Positions 22,125-33,172 are shown, counted from the first letter of the stretch. The stretch is 64,000 nt of DNA from Erythroxylum novogranatense (GCA_029891385.1 CM057229.1:4155001-4219000), one strand, 5' to 3'. Notes: generated by a model from the letters alone, not told the origin. Numbers and translations: made by a program.

Positions 22125-25100
22125 ACAGTGGCTGTCGTATAAGGCATAAGGAAGCACAGAAATGAAAGACTTAAGAAAATAAGAGAGAAGAGAGAATGGA
22201 GAGCAAACTTCGGAGAAGAAAGAAGGAGAGCTTAGGGTTTCAGATTTTGGGAGTTCAAGCTCGGTTTTCGTTGATTCATGAAGGAAAAGATGGGAGGAGA
22301 AGAGAGCTTCCTTCCAAGCCTAATAAATCCGAAAATGGTGAAAAGTTTTAGGTAAGAGAAAAGTTGAGCTTTGAGCTTTTCTTGATTTATGGTTTAGAAA
22401 TATGGAAAATGGTATGGGTTTGTGGAGTATGAAGTCAATTTTGATGATTGCTAAGTATGATGGGTTTAATTTGGGATTTTGAGAATTAGGGTTTATGCCC
22501 AAATTTAGAATTTGGGGCTTTTGAAAATTTGTAATTTAGAAAGCTTGAATATATGAGGGATTTATGTTTTCTAAGTTCAATTTGAGGATTAAGTTATTTA
22601 TGATGTTGAATTTGGGTGAAATTGCTTTAGGTGAAGTCAAATTGGAAGAAAGAAGGAACCAATTGACAAATTGGGGCTAGGAACAACTTTCTAGCATCGA
22701 ATCGAGGTGGGTACCTGTTTATAATAGAATTTATAAGCCACTACTGCTTTCTTTAAATAAAGGAATTTTCTGATTCCAATTGCATCATAAGTGTTGCATC
22801 ATTGTGTGAATGATTTGAAAAATCATCATTGATTCCATACATGAGCTTTTGATGAATTGCAAAATACATTTGTGTTATGCCTCGAAAGAATCCATGGCAT
22901 TTCGTATATTCGAAAGAAAGAGCATTCAATAAATGATATTGAGCTTGAATATGATAAAGGTTTGAAAAAATTATGATTTCGACTAGTCTTAAGAGCTTTT
23001 ATAAAATATGGTTTTATGTAAAAGTTTGAAAACTTGTGATTTTCGATAAATTGAAGTATATAGAAAATATTGTTTATAAAAATATTTGAAAGTTTTGATT
23101 CCTAAAATGCTTTGAAATTGTCTAGAAAATGGTTTATGCAAATGTTTGAAAATTTATGATTTCGAATACTTTCAAATTAGTTAGAAAATGTTGTTTATAA
23201 AAGTGGTTGGAAGATTTCGATTTCGAATGTCTAATGTTTATAAAAGTATTTGAAAATTATGATTTCCAAACTTGTTTATAAAATGTTTGACAAAGTGTGA
23301 TTTCAAATGCATTTGAAATTGTTTAGAAAATAAGGTTTATTTAAATGTTGAAAAGTACGATTTTTGAAAGGTGTTTGAAATGGTTTTAGAAACTATTTTA
23401 AGAATTTATGCAAGTTTTAAATGTTTGATAAATTAAGAAAATTTCTGAAGCTTCGAAAAATGACACAAAGGCCCAATTTCTTGTCTTCAAATGATTTGGG
23501 AGATTGATTGAAAAATTGAGAAAGTATTGAATTTTATTGTTTCCAAATATTTTTGGAAAAGGGTTACGAGTTTTAAAATGAATTGAGAAATGAAGAAAGA
23601 TTTTGAAATTTATTTCCTTGATTTGGATTTAAGAAATTTCAGTAAATTGTTAAATTCGTTATTTTATTTAATTTGATAAGTTATGAAAATGTTTTCGAAT
23701 GTTTTAAGAAAATACAAGATTTATAAAATAATAATAATAATAAAATAAAATAAAATTGAATAATGTGCTTTATGAACTGCATACGTTGATTTATGTCTTA
23801 AAGAAATCACTTGCATTCATTGTTCGATGTTGATCCATACGTGATTACATTGTTGAATTGAGAGTGAATATGTTTATTGATGTGATAATGTTATGCCATT
23901 GGGTGTGCCATGGCATTGTGATTTGAATGGAAAAAGAAAAGAAAATGGAAGCATATCATTTTGATAAATGATCTTGAGCATTGCTTATATGCTTTTGTGT
24001 GGGCGAGAGAGTTATGGATGGATAGTCACGTGCGTCGACGTATGAAAATTATAGCCTTCTCCGGCTGCCCGCTTGAGGCCACGAGATCTGAAAATAGGAC
24101 TCGAATAGATTACGGTATAAACTTGGTTTATCCGTCGTGTTTCTGAACTCTCGAGCCATGTGTTGTTGTGCATTGCTTATGTGATTGTCATTGCATCTAT
24201 GAATCGTCAAGTTGATGCATTCATGTTTTATAAACTTATGGGTTTATGGTGAAAGCCTAAAATCATATGTTTTGTAAATTGCGATTTTGAATACTGATGA
24301 AGGAAAGAACTTTTGGAAAATGTGCTTTACGGATTTCAAAGCAATGTTTTCTAAGACCAGAAAAGAAAAAGAATTTCAAGGGTTTTGCTTATATTTTTGT
24401 TATAAACTGTTACCCATGAGCTGTAAAGCTCACCCCCTTCATTCCCATCCACAGGTGATGAGAAGAAGATCGGGTGAAAGAAAATGAAGATTTCTATTTG
24501 CATGTGTTTATAATGTATTATTGGTAAGTTAAATGGTTGCTGAGAAGTCTAGAATTGTTGTGTATTGTGTACTTTGGTTTAGGGTTATGGGTAATGTATA
24601 AGGCTTGAAAATGCCACTATGATTTGTATAAAGTTGTGATTTATGAAATTGTGTATATAGTGAGTATAAGGTGTATGGATTTCTGGAATTATGCATTGCT
24701 TTAAGTTATGTATGGGATGTGTATACGATTATGAGTATGATAAGGTATTGTGGTTTGAGATTTGGATAAGGCTATTGAGTTATGGTATTGCACATGGATA
24801 GTGCGATTGTATGTGAATGTATTTGGATTGAGTTTGGTTATGAAAGAAATGAAAAGGGAAGGAATAAGAAAGAAAGAAAAGAAAAAAATTTATACCGGAT
24901 TTAGAATGTCTTAAGGTTTCCAACGCGACAGTGATTTCTAAGATTTTGTTCGAGGATGTCGGTACTTGTGTTTCAGTTCGAATGCTTCAATTCGATTTGT
25001 GATTCGTGATCATTTGTTTGGTTTGTCTCCGAGCCAATTCGACTTGACTTTGTTTGTATGCTTCGCTTTCAAGTTGGCTTTCGATTCGTTAATGATTTAT

Positions 25101-25191
25101 TTCGCTTTGTGATCAATCGTTTATTCGTTCATCCGCTTCATGTTTCCTTCATTTTTCGGTTGGGATCCGATTTTCGGATCGGGTCCCAACA

Positions 25192-25196
25192 GTACA
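25192..25196. repeat. TSD GTACA of LARD-1, right copy
   Basis: Right-hand copy of the duplicated target site. The interrupted LINE RNase H frame continues from here. Confidence 0.9.
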
Positions 25197-25395
25197 GGCC
25201 TATGGTGGCTAGGAGGGTTTGTTCAGAATATCGGCAGGTGCCCACCTAATTCTGCGGAACTATGAGGCATTGCCTCTGGCTTACAATTTGCTTGGGACCT
25301 CGGATACCGTCAGCTTGAGCTCGAGATAGGCTCCCTCGTGGCAGTCAACGTCATCTCCTCCCGCACTACACGGACGCTGTCACACAACCCCCTTG
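25192..25395 (+). pseudogene. LINE-A ORF2, continuation of RNase H
   Basis: Directly after the 3' LTR and TSD the interrupted RNase H frame continues: a glycine/tryptophan-rich strand, then NIGRCPPNSAEL, where the conserved glutamate of RVT_3 domains is visible. Next comes a TAG where tryptophan is expected, then GIASGLQFAWDLGY and LELEIGSLVAVN, where family members usually carry an acidic residue followed by S. The match to the piece ending at 951 supports a clean insertion. The next break, at 25395/25396, is the TRIM element. Confidence 0.85.
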
Positions 25396-25580
25396 TGTTG
25401 AAATATAAGAGTGGGAGTTTATCCCACATTGGAGAAAGAGAGGAAAGAAGATCAACATATAAGTCTAGTGGGCTACTCTACCTATCACTAATTGGTTTTA
25501 GAATGGAACCTTACTTAGACTTGTATGTGGTCTAACTTTCCTTCTCGTATGAGTCCGTAGGTTCATTATAAATTCTAACA
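25396..25580 (+). repeat. TRIM 5' LTR (185 bp)
   Basis: Left terminal repeat. It ends ATTCTAACA immediately before the PBS. Confidence 0.92.
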
Positions 25581-25593
25581 TGGTATCAGAGCA
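25581..25593 (+). other. TRIM PBS (tRNA-iMet)
   Basis: TGGTATCAGAGCA abuts the 5' LTR directly. Confidence 0.9.
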
Positions 25594-25660
25594 GATTGCT
25601 CTTATGTTAGTCGTAACACTTCGAAATGATAGATTATGTCACGTGTTAGACCCACACGTG

Positions 25661-25669
25661 AGGGGGGTG
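25661..25669 (+). other. TRIM polypurine tract
   Basis: AGGGGGGTG abuts the 3' LTR. The same tract type occurs in the copia element at 57381-57388. Confidence 0.85.
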
Positions 25670-25854
25670 TGTTGAAATATAAGAGTAGGAGTTTGTCCCA
25701 CATTGGAGAAAGAGAGAAAAGAAGATCAACATATAAGTCTAGTGGGCTACTCTACCTATCACTAATTGGTTTGAGGATGGAACCTCACTTAAACTTGTAT
25801 ATGGTCTAACTTTCCTTCTCGTGTGAGCCCGTAAGCTCATTGTAAATTCTAGCA
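25670..25854 (+). repeat. TRIM 3' LTR (185 bp)
   Basis: Right terminal repeat, same length as the left, with about 13 substitutions and no indels by eye. Confidence 0.92.
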
Positions 25855-25957
25855 CCTTGTCATGAGGATTAACGAGTTGATCACGCAGAATTGAGTTTTT
25901 CGGACTCGATACATCTTCAGGAAGGGCAACCGCTGTGCGGATTGACTTGTCAATTCA
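25855..25957 (+). pseudogene. LINE-A ORF2, RNase H C-terminal part
   Basis: Between the TRIM and the CACTA element the frame reads MRINELITQN, a TGA, VFRTRYIFRKGNRCAD, then LVNS. The RKGNRCAD stretch matches the conserved 'REGNxxAD' end of plant LINE RNase H domains. The TGA replaces a tryptophan codon in the usual motif. The piece ends at the CACTA insertion. Confidence 0.82.
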
Positions 25958-25970
25958 CACTACAAGAAAA
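25958..25970 (+). repeat. CACTA left terminal inverted repeat
   Basis: CACTACAAGAAAA, paired with 28093-28105 with one mismatch. Confidence 0.9.
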
Positions 25971-27442
25971 GGAGGCCTTTTGCGTCGTTTTTTAAACGTC
26001 GGAAAAGGAAATTAGACGTCGTAGAAAACTCATATTGGAAAAAACATAAGCTTCAATTAAGGAAGAGAGTTAGTCGAATACTCTTAGAGCATAAACATAA
26101 GCTTATGTTTGCCACACCATTTGCATCTGCTTATAAATTCCTATCTATATCAGAACCTATATTCTTGACTGCATCAACACACTAATTTCTAATAATCATA
26201 ATCACTTATCAATTTTTATCTGTCTTAGGATACCAATATTTAGTATATTATTATCCACTAATTTCTACACGATCTTGCTAAAAATAAGTATGTTTTATCC
26301 AACTCACTCTATTCTAATTCATTTAACATCTATGTTTTAAATTTACAACTAATTACATCATATGGACCTAGTTTTTATAAAAGGTGATGAAATAGACAGA
26401 TGTATTTTAAAAGAATAAAAGGGATTGTCAAAGATAAAATGGTCAACTTGGTGCAAATACATGAAAAGATGTTAAAGTTTATAAGAGAGGCATGAAAAAA
26501 TGCACTGTTTCTAATGATTTTTAGGGCTTTTATACCATGTTGCATTGTAGGTTAGTTTATGGTCACAATTGCTACTTAGATGTATGTTTACATTATTGAA
26601 AACAATTGAATTCAATGGAGCTTATTAGTCCTAACAAAAAGATGAACCAGCCAACAATATGCCAACAACAAACATCTACTCCAGAATAAAAACAAATGCA
26701 GCAAAGGATAATTACCTCTAGATATTGCTCCACTTCAAATGGCACCACAAATTAGTGATCTTTTGCAGCCATAGGATTACCAACCTAAAATGTTAAAGAG
26801 GTTTGCACTGTTAAGTTATCCATTTAGAGGGATAAAAGGCTATAGGAAAGAAAATCATACACATTTAATGCTGCTGTATGAAGTGAAGAGAGATACATCA
26901 TTTTTAGTTGCATGAAACAGTGCAGCTACATCATTGAGAAGTTGAATAACTCATATTGCTAATTAGAAAAAGAAGTCCTAATTTACAGAACTTATCCTTA
27001 TCCTTTAGGACTCCCATAATTCTAGCAACTAGAAACTAAAATGTTCAAACAGAACAAAACAAAAAAATCAGATTCCTATCCTATCCCATGTTCAGAACAT
27101 GTTCAAACTCCTTAGAAGATTAAAAACAGGCCACTGTTTAAAATGTAGGATTATGTTTTAAAATAACACAACAAAACCCTCGGCAGCCTCCAACACATAC
27201 ACGTTTTCTTAGCATTTGGGAAGCTATATATGTTTCAAATTTTGCATCAAAATATAGCCAGACTTATGCATACATATCATAAGATACACAATCTGGAAAT
27301 TTTTGAAACCATTATTCTCTACTCACAATCTGAGATACACCTTTGGATGTAGACATTACATTCAAAACATGTAATGTCTCGTTCTCAAGATTCATAAAGC
27401 TAAAGTAGACCTAAAGAAGCCTAAGAAGGTAAGATGAAAAAC

Positions 27443-27501
27443 TATAAGGTGAACAGAATCACCGTATAAGAAGTTATACGGTGAACAGAATCACCGTATA
27501 A
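27443..27501. repeat. Duplicated hairpin motif inside the CACTA element
   Basis: Two direct copies about 32 bp apart of GGTGAACAGAATCACC with TA-rich flanks. The second copy has perfect 8-bp arms TACGGTGA and TCACCGTA around six bases. Function unknown. Confidence 0.7.
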
Positions 27502-28092
27502 AAATTAATCAAAACAAACGACTTCACAATCTTAAACCCAGATTAAATCATCACTCCAATCTGACTCAAAAACTTACATTACCCGACATTAATCGCAAAA
27601 CTACTTCAATGACTTACCTCAAAAAACACGCACATGCACTCCAACTGCTGATGATAGAGGGCCGACTGGAGATGAAGCAATCTCCACACATTCTAAGCGA
27701 CAAAAACCCTGGATGGTGGGAAGGTTAAAATGATGAAGAGGGAAGGTTAAAATAGAGAGAGGAAGGGAGACTCGAGAAGATTAGAGAGGAACACGGAGAC
27801 CCAGCGAAGATGAGAGAAAGAACGGCGGTAGCTTCGATTTTCGTTTGGAAAATTGGGGGGAGGGAAAATTAATTACGTGGACATGACCTTTCCCGACGTC
27901 TACTTCTCCAAAACGACGTTTATGTTATTTTCGGACGTCTTTCTACCAAGACGACGTTAAACGCTTCCCTTATCCCCGACGTCTTAATGCAACGTCTCAG
28001 AATATTCCATCTTTTCTTGACGTCCTTCCAGACGTCGTGAAATCCTCACACCATTCACGACGTCTACTTCCAAGACGACGCTATATGTGTTG

Positions 28093-28105
28093 TTTTGTTG
28101 TAGTG
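28093..28105 (-). repeat. CACTA right terminal inverted repeat
   Basis: Minus-strand reading CACTACAACAAAA. Confidence 0.9.
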
Positions 28106-28254
28106 TCAACCGTCACTTATGAGCTAGGACTGTCCATTCTCACCACTACACCTATAGGGTGCACACCTATCCTCTCAGAGGATATGGCCTGGATTTATTA
28201 CCCGCGACTTATCTTGTAATTGCTTTGTTTTTTCTCCTTTGTATATAAAAAAAA
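28106..28254 (+). pseudogene. LINE-A ORF2 C-terminus, 3' UTR and A-tail
   Basis: After the CACTA element the frame resumes (TYELGLSILTTTP, ending PRLIL) and stops at 28217-28219. A T-rich 3' UTR of about 27 bp follows, then an A-run at 28247-28254. This is the usual end of plant L1-type elements. It fixes the element's orientation and its 3' boundary. Confidence 0.82.
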
Positions 28255-28598
28255 GATGAGATATTTGACTTTGCCGTCAAGACCAGCCGGTGTTTAATGC
28301 CTTGATCCTCGCATGCACTATGTAGTCTTTTTGTTCCTCTGATGTGTATATTACGCTTTTAACAATTATAATCTATATTAAAAATTTTATTTAATTAATA
28401 TTGATAATTATAAAAATGCTGAAATTTATTAATTATTGCCTTTTTTTCCATAGTTAATTATATAATTTGAGGATGGGAAATGAGGTCGGTCGTGGATGAG
28501 AGCAAAATTTGTCAACTGATTGAGAAATACTGTCACTTAAATTGGACTTTTGATAGTTATTTTTCCTTTTAATGGAGTCGGAAATTAGCACTCCTCTC
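28255..28598. other. AT-rich spacer, nothing recognised
   Basis: Unique-looking AT-rich sequence between the LINE-A tail and the relic duplication of the patatin-gene flank. The first bases after the A-run should include the LINE-A TSD, but its partner is outside the window. Confidence 0.6.
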
Positions 28599-29524
28599 AT
28601 CTCAAATCCAGACGACAAGCTGAAAGAGATAGGGAAAGAAAATTAAAACACTAGGGTCATTAATGGAGACTGGAAATGACTTTTCTATAGGGTCATAAAC
28701 GTGTTTTTTCTTTTACATTTTTTGCTAATTATTTTAATGTAATTTTAATAAGTCAAATTTGAAGGATAAATCAAGTGTAATTGGTGACATGCCACGTTGA
28801 ATAAGTTAATAAGAAATTTGATAAAATCTAACGGAGTTAAAGTTAAGGATCAATACATTTTATTTTAAAATATAAACTAATTAGATATTTTGAAAATTTT
28901 AGGAAATAATATATATTTTTAATCTTTATTTTTGTTATGATTTTTTATATAAAGTTCAGTTATTGTAACCTTGGGTATATATCAACTTTTGTTATCTGAT
29001 CATCTTGAAAATGTATACCAAAAGAAAAATATATTATTATGTTTTCTCTTGTTCTGTCCATTGGAATTACAATTCTTTATTTATCCATTTCTTAATAAAT
29101 TTAACGAAAAAGAGAATATTTGTATAACCCTAGAAACAGTTTTAATTTTTAAGCATTTAATAAAATTCAAGCTTTTTATTTTTGACTTAATAAGACATAA
29201 TAATTAGATATTTGGATATTAAATGATAGGAACCACACACGTCATTTCTTTATGTTTTTTCTTTTTGTTATTTCTCAGGAAAAAAAGAGGCACGGCCCAA
29301 AAAGTAATAATACAGCTTCTGCACTTGTTCATTTATTGAAGAGATTCACATAGAAACATTCAAAGCCAACACGTCCAAAGTTCATACCCAAAGGCATAAA
29401 CCTCGAACCTTTTATTGGCTATACACCAAACCCAAGAGGTACAATTATTTAAGGATGTCTTGCACTTAATTACTTAGGTGAGAAGTGAACAACATAGTCC
29501 GCTTGCAAACTTTATTTAGAAATC
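28599..29524. repeat. Relic duplicate of the 3' flank and 3' UTR of the patatin-like gene
   Basis: Closely matches 35804-36862 over its whole length, apart from about 115 bp missing after AACCCTAGAAACAGTTTT (around 29146) and small indels. The homology includes the patatin gene's 3' UTR and ends about 15 bp before the position equivalent to its stop codon. This indicates a second, now lost, copy of the gene or a duplication of its flank. The sequence after 29524 is unrelated to the gene. Confidence 0.88.
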
Positions 29525-31554
29525 AACACAATATCAATCGCCAAATAATAATCCAGTCATAAAACGCAACTCCAAATAATTAAATAGAAAAATCTATGAA
29601 TTACTAATTAATTAAATGGACAGAATAAAAATGCAGTTTTAACTCTCCTAGAAAAAATCCAAGCTCCTGCCATTGCCATTGAACCGAAGGATTAGGAAAA
29701 ACTAGCCGCAAAAATTCATTGAAGCTGCTGCCGACGTTAAGCTCCGATGGTAAGCCATAGAATGTGAGTTGGATTTCCACGCCTGCGTTCTCCTCTTTTC
29801 TTTTCTAGCTCCAAAGTAAACCAACGCCTGATCTCCACAATCAGCTCTCCACGCAGATCACTCTCTTCTCTTCCAAAGACATTGCGCCTAGCCGCTCTCT
29901 ATTCACATTTTTTTTTCACTTCTGTCAGCTCCTTTCAACGCCCCTCACACTGCTTTGTTTTTCTTTTATAGCAATAGCAGCCCACAACCCACGCCTAGCC
30001 TCTAACTCACTCAGAGTCACACACCAGCCACACCAACAACGCCCAGCTCAATGGTCCAACTCCTGACTATTTCGTGATGTGACTAATTATGTAACTCACT
30101 CAAAACCCTCCTGTAGAACACTCTCGTCCTCGCCAACGACACAAGCCAACAACACTGCCTACATACAAACCATCTCTCCACTCTTCACTGACGCACCCCG
30201 AACACACTCAACCAACACACCCCATACTCACAGCTCACTTCTCCTTTTATTTTATGTTATTCTCTTCAGACCACCCCATACTCACAGCTCAGACCAACCA
30301 CGTTCGTTAACTCCCCTCCACTCAAATCATAGCTCACATCTACCTCCATACTCCTCTTGGTCCACACCCCATTATCTACAAGGCATTTCCTTTTGTCTCC
30401 TTCTTTGCCTACTAATTCCTCCACTCTTGGTCCACTCACTCAACTAGTTTCTTTCTTGTAGCTGGCTCTTTTACTTTGTTCAATAGACCCACACAATATA
30501 CCTTCAGCCCTCTCTTCAACACCATGCATTGTCGTTTATACCAAGTGATGCTTGCATTTAAGCATCTTTTCTTTACCTCTTTTAATGCTTTTTTTAAATT
30601 TTAATTTCTGGAAATACCTACAACAAAAATTACAAATAATGTAACATCAATTTTCCAAAATTTAATTTATCACAGTTAAACCAAAATACGACAATTTTTG
30701 TCCTTATAAACACAAATTAAATGTAAAGCACAATAATTCAAATAATATTCAAATAAAGCCATAAAGATCATTTTAGTGAAAAAAACTCATCCAAAAGATA
30801 TAAAATTATATTTGAATAAATGAGTTTGTCAATAGGGTTATTTCATATTCCATCTTCATGTCATGTCTTAACTAATTTTAGTATTGAATTATATAGTTAG
30901 GAGGGAATCCCTAATTCACATGAATCCTTCTACGGTAAAGACAAGTGAGTCCATTAGTTCATCTTTCAACACTCTTTTGTCCTTTTCCTTTCCCATGACA
31001 TATAGGAAAAAATCTGAGTGCAATTGTAACAGTTAGTGAGTCTGTTAGGCAGCTGAAGTAAGCCTTGTATATCCATTCTATAATCTAACCACAATCCTTC
31101 AATCCTTCACCTGACATTGTAAGTTGCAAGATTCCAGGCTGTAAAAGTATAATAGCACCAAAGAATATGTGTTTGATGGTTTCTGTGTTCTGTTGCAACG
31201 AACATTGAGGGAATTGCTAAATGTACCATAGCATAATATGTTTTTGGTGCTTAGTCTATCTTTAATTGTCAATCAATGCATAAAGGATGTTTTGCGTATG
31301 TTCTTAGGAAATCAAACAAGATTCGACTATTGAACCTTTTTCATTAAAAGATTTTTACAAAAATAGAGATGTGCACTACATTTTAATTAGTTAACTTCAA
31401 ACTCATAGATATCGAATATAGGATGTTGAAATCACATTACAGTAATACAACAATTGGTTTATATCATACATACCAAGTAACTGACATTATTTGATCAAAC
31501 GATGATAAAACTTGTTAAATTATTAGAATATGGTAAGCCAAGATCAAAATTTTT
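29525..31554. other. Unassigned region with a pyrimidine-rich block
   Basis: 29640-30480 is C- and T-rich on the plus strand (CTCTCC, CCACACC and CACTCA runs), with GCTATAAAAG readable on the minus strand near 29970. That could be a minus-strand LTR, but I found no matching end or TSD. A 122-codon plus-strand frame (30079-30447) is low-complexity Ser/Thr/Pro/His and is probably fortuitous. From 30500 the DNA is AT-rich and featureless. Confidence 0.45.
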
Positions 31555-32850
31555 TATACTATTATGGAAACAATATGTGATGTTCGACATGTATTAGATT
31601 TGAGGGAGAATATGATTTTTTGGGACATTTTAGATATGAATAATTTTTGTTATAAAATAGAAAGAGATAATATTAAGGTGCTGAAGGTTGTCTTAACTAT
31701 AATGAAATGGACAAGATTGGCTAGAAACATCTACAAGTTAATGGAGAGTGTAATTATAGGCTGAAAGATTGTTGTTATAGAATCAAATAATGATATTACT
31801 ATATTATGGTTCATGTAGCTAGGTCATTTCAACGAATAAAAATGATCAAACTTCATAAGAGGAGCCTAGTAAAGACTGTTAAACATTGTAGGTTATATTT
31901 ACGTAAGTTTTGCATGCTTGGTAAATAGTCTAGAGTGAAATTCAAGACAGGTGAGTACAAAGCCAAAAGAATTATAGATTATATGCATATTGGCATATAT
32001 GATGTTATTAGAGAGTTATTGTTAGGGGATCTTAGTGTTTTGCAACATTCATTGATGATTTTCATAAAAATGTTGTATATACTTAATGAAGCGATTACCT
32101 TATCAATGTTTTAATAAGAACATCATTAGATGGTAAAGTGATAAAGAAGGTGTGAACAAGAATAAAGGAAGGTTTCTTTAGGTTGAAAACCATTTTTTGC
32201 CCTGCTTATGTGCATACTTTTAGTGATGAGAAGTCAAAACTTGATTTGAAATTGGAAAAATGTATCTTCATTTGCTACCCTAAAGATATGAAGTTGTATA
32301 AGTTGTAAAACCCAACATCAAAGAAGATGGTGATTACTAGGGATGCAACATTTGATGAACTTCATATGTTGAAGCAAACATATAGAGAAGATGAGTTAAG
32401 ATCAGTTTAAGGCGTTAAGAAGAAGATGAAAGTAGAATAAGGACAATTTGCAGCAGATTTGAAAAACAATGGAAATTCTGGTTTGAAAGATAAATCAATG
32501 TAAATAAATGAGTGTCAACATTATATAGTCGTTAATAGAACAAGGCATATAATTAGGCCACTAAACAAATATGGCTGAAAAGAGTAAGTATCTTTCACAC
32601 TTATCATAAGCAATAGAGATCCACCTACCATTTAAGAGGCTATGAATAATTAAGAGAAGGATAGACATATAGATAGATAGGAGCTATGCTATGGATATTT
32701 GAACAAGAATTATACATAAGAGTTGGTGCAGCTTCCCAAAGGGAAGAGGATTATAAGGTGTAAATGGGCAAACAAAAGGAAGTTGTCAGTAGTAAAAAAG
32801 AAGGGAATTCGGAGAATCAACTAGTAGTTCTGATGGTTAAATATTTGCGA
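31555..32850 (+). pseudogene. Decayed Ty1/copia pol fragment
   Basis: The plus strand reads as broken pieces of copia polyprotein. CDVRHVLDLREN and MKWTRLARNIYKL (31567-31745) correspond to the gag-pre-integrase region. CPAYVHTFSDEKSKLDLKLE and KCIFICYPKDMKLYKL (about 32200-32308) correspond to the end of integrase. EAMNN, then PKGKRIIRCKW-like remnants (about 32635-32770), correspond to the start of RT. The integrase core is missing and stops and frameshifts are frequent. No LTRs were found. It is an old internally deleted copy and may have inserted into, or been captured by, the CACTA element that follows. Confidence 0.75.
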
Positions 32851-33172
32851 ATCGAATTGGAATGCTTTGATCAACTGTTTGTTTAATTGTAAAATCCTGA
32901 AAGCTCAGATCCCGTAACATGCTGTAAACTTGGAAGTGATTGCATGTATGTTTAAAAAGTGGTACCATAGGAATTTACTGATATTTCTAATTTCGATCAA
33001 GGAAGTTGATGAAAAGTTTGCATTTGCTAGAATTTGCCACAATCATGTGCTTCTTTTATACACGGCAACGGTACAGGCCACTCATTGTATACATTCCCAA
33101 TCATCAAATACATGATTAAAAATCAGTTTCTTGTTTTTTTTGTGTTCTTGTTTTCAACTATTGTTTTTATAG
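32851..33172. other. Spacer before the CACTA gene, possible 5' exon/intron region
   Basis: AT-rich. It ends with a pyrimidine-rich tract and TATAG directly before the first ATG at 33173, i.e. a splice-acceptor context, so a 5' exon may lie here or upstream. None could be defined. Confidence 0.4.

Larger units (their letters stand above)
952..25191 (+). mobile_element. LARD-1: non-autonomous LTR retrotransposon with giant LTRs and minimal interior
   Basis: Direct repeats of 5754 bp (952-6705) and 5874 bp (19318-25191) start TGTTGGACC and end CCCAACA, giving TG...CA ends with a 6-bp terminal inverted repeat. They are flanked by the 5-bp TSD GTACA (947-951 and 25192-25196). A tRNA-iMet-type PBS lies 4 bp inside the 5' LTR and a PPT ends at the 3' LTR. 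Subtracting the nested element at 6732-18736 leaves only 26 + 576 bp of interior, with no gag or pol domain. It must have moved with proteins supplied in trans, probably from a Ty3/gypsy relative (inferred from its PBS, PPT and pre-PPT motif). The unit is about 12.2 kb without the nested copy and 24.2 kb with it. Confidence 0.93.
19318..25191 (+). repeat. LARD-1 3' LTR (5874 bp)
   Basis: Partner of the 5' LTR, with the same termini and the same order of internal repeats and TATA box (22116-22124). It is about 120 bp longer, mainly because the short GGCC-type array is expanded at 20512-20690. Long stretches look identical to the 5' LTR, which suggests a fairly recent insertion. Confidence 0.93.
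25396..25854 (+). mobile_element. TRIM element (459 bp)
   Basis: Two 185-bp LTRs (25396-25580 and 25670-25854) begin TGTTGAAATATAAGAG and end in CTAACA/CTAGCA. They enclose 89 bp holding a perfect iMet PBS and a PPT. The TSD is CCTTG (25391-25395 and 25855-25859). My count is 13 differences between the LTRs (about 93% identity), so it looks older than the large LTR elements. The TCCCACATTGGAGAAAG start is typical of terminal-repeat retrotransposons in miniature of eudicots. It codes for nothing. Confidence 0.93.
25958..28105. mobile_element. Non-autonomous CACTA (En/Spm) DNA transposon (2148 bp)
   Basis: The left end is CACTACAAGAAAA and the right end TTTTGTTGTAGTG, i.e. CACTACAACAAAA on the other strand. 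The 3-bp TSD is TCA (25955-25957 and 28106-28108). Both ends carry subterminal repeats built on GACGTCG, densely at 27890-28080 and at 25985-26030, the usual transposase-binding layout of CACTA elements. The AT-rich interior holds no transposase frame. It interrupts the LINE-A RNase H. Its terminal and subterminal motifs match the right end at 35799, so the two belong to related families. Confidence 0.9.
1..28254 (+). mobile_element. LINE-A: L1-type non-LTR retrotransposon, 3' part, split by three insertions
   Basis: Four pieces (1-951, 25192-25395, 25855-25957, 28106-28254) read in order as the C-terminal part of a plant L1-type ORF2 followed by a short 3' UTR and an A-run at 28247-28254. 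The order and frame of the pieces, plus the TSDs of the three insertions, show they were once contiguous. The 5' part, with endonuclease and most of the reverse transcriptase, lies outside the window. The copy has frameshifts and stops and is not functional. The identification rests on recognised motifs of the zinc-binding (zf-RVT) and RNase H (RVT_3) regions. The window cannot show whether the element was full length. Confidence 0.88.

Noticed and set aside
952..25191. Ogre/Tat-type autonomous element, suggested by about 25 kb size and 5-6 kb LTRs
   Set aside because: The size comes from a nested second element. Its own interior of about 0.6 kb cannot hold the Ogre ORF1 and gag-pol.
25958..28105. 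Plant gene inside the CACTA element (captured exon)
   Set aside because: Both strands were scanned for long frames or recognisable peptides and none was convincing.
30079..30447. Plus-strand open frame of 122 codons rich in Ser, Thr, Pro and His
   Set aside because: It lies in a C/T-rich tract and looks like translated low-complexity DNA, with no conserved motif or splice context.
31374..31385. CACTACATTTT as a possible left end for the CACTA element ending at 35799
   Set aside because: It diverges from CACTATAACAAAA after six bases. No subterminal GACGTC repeats follow and the preceding bases give no TCT target duplication.
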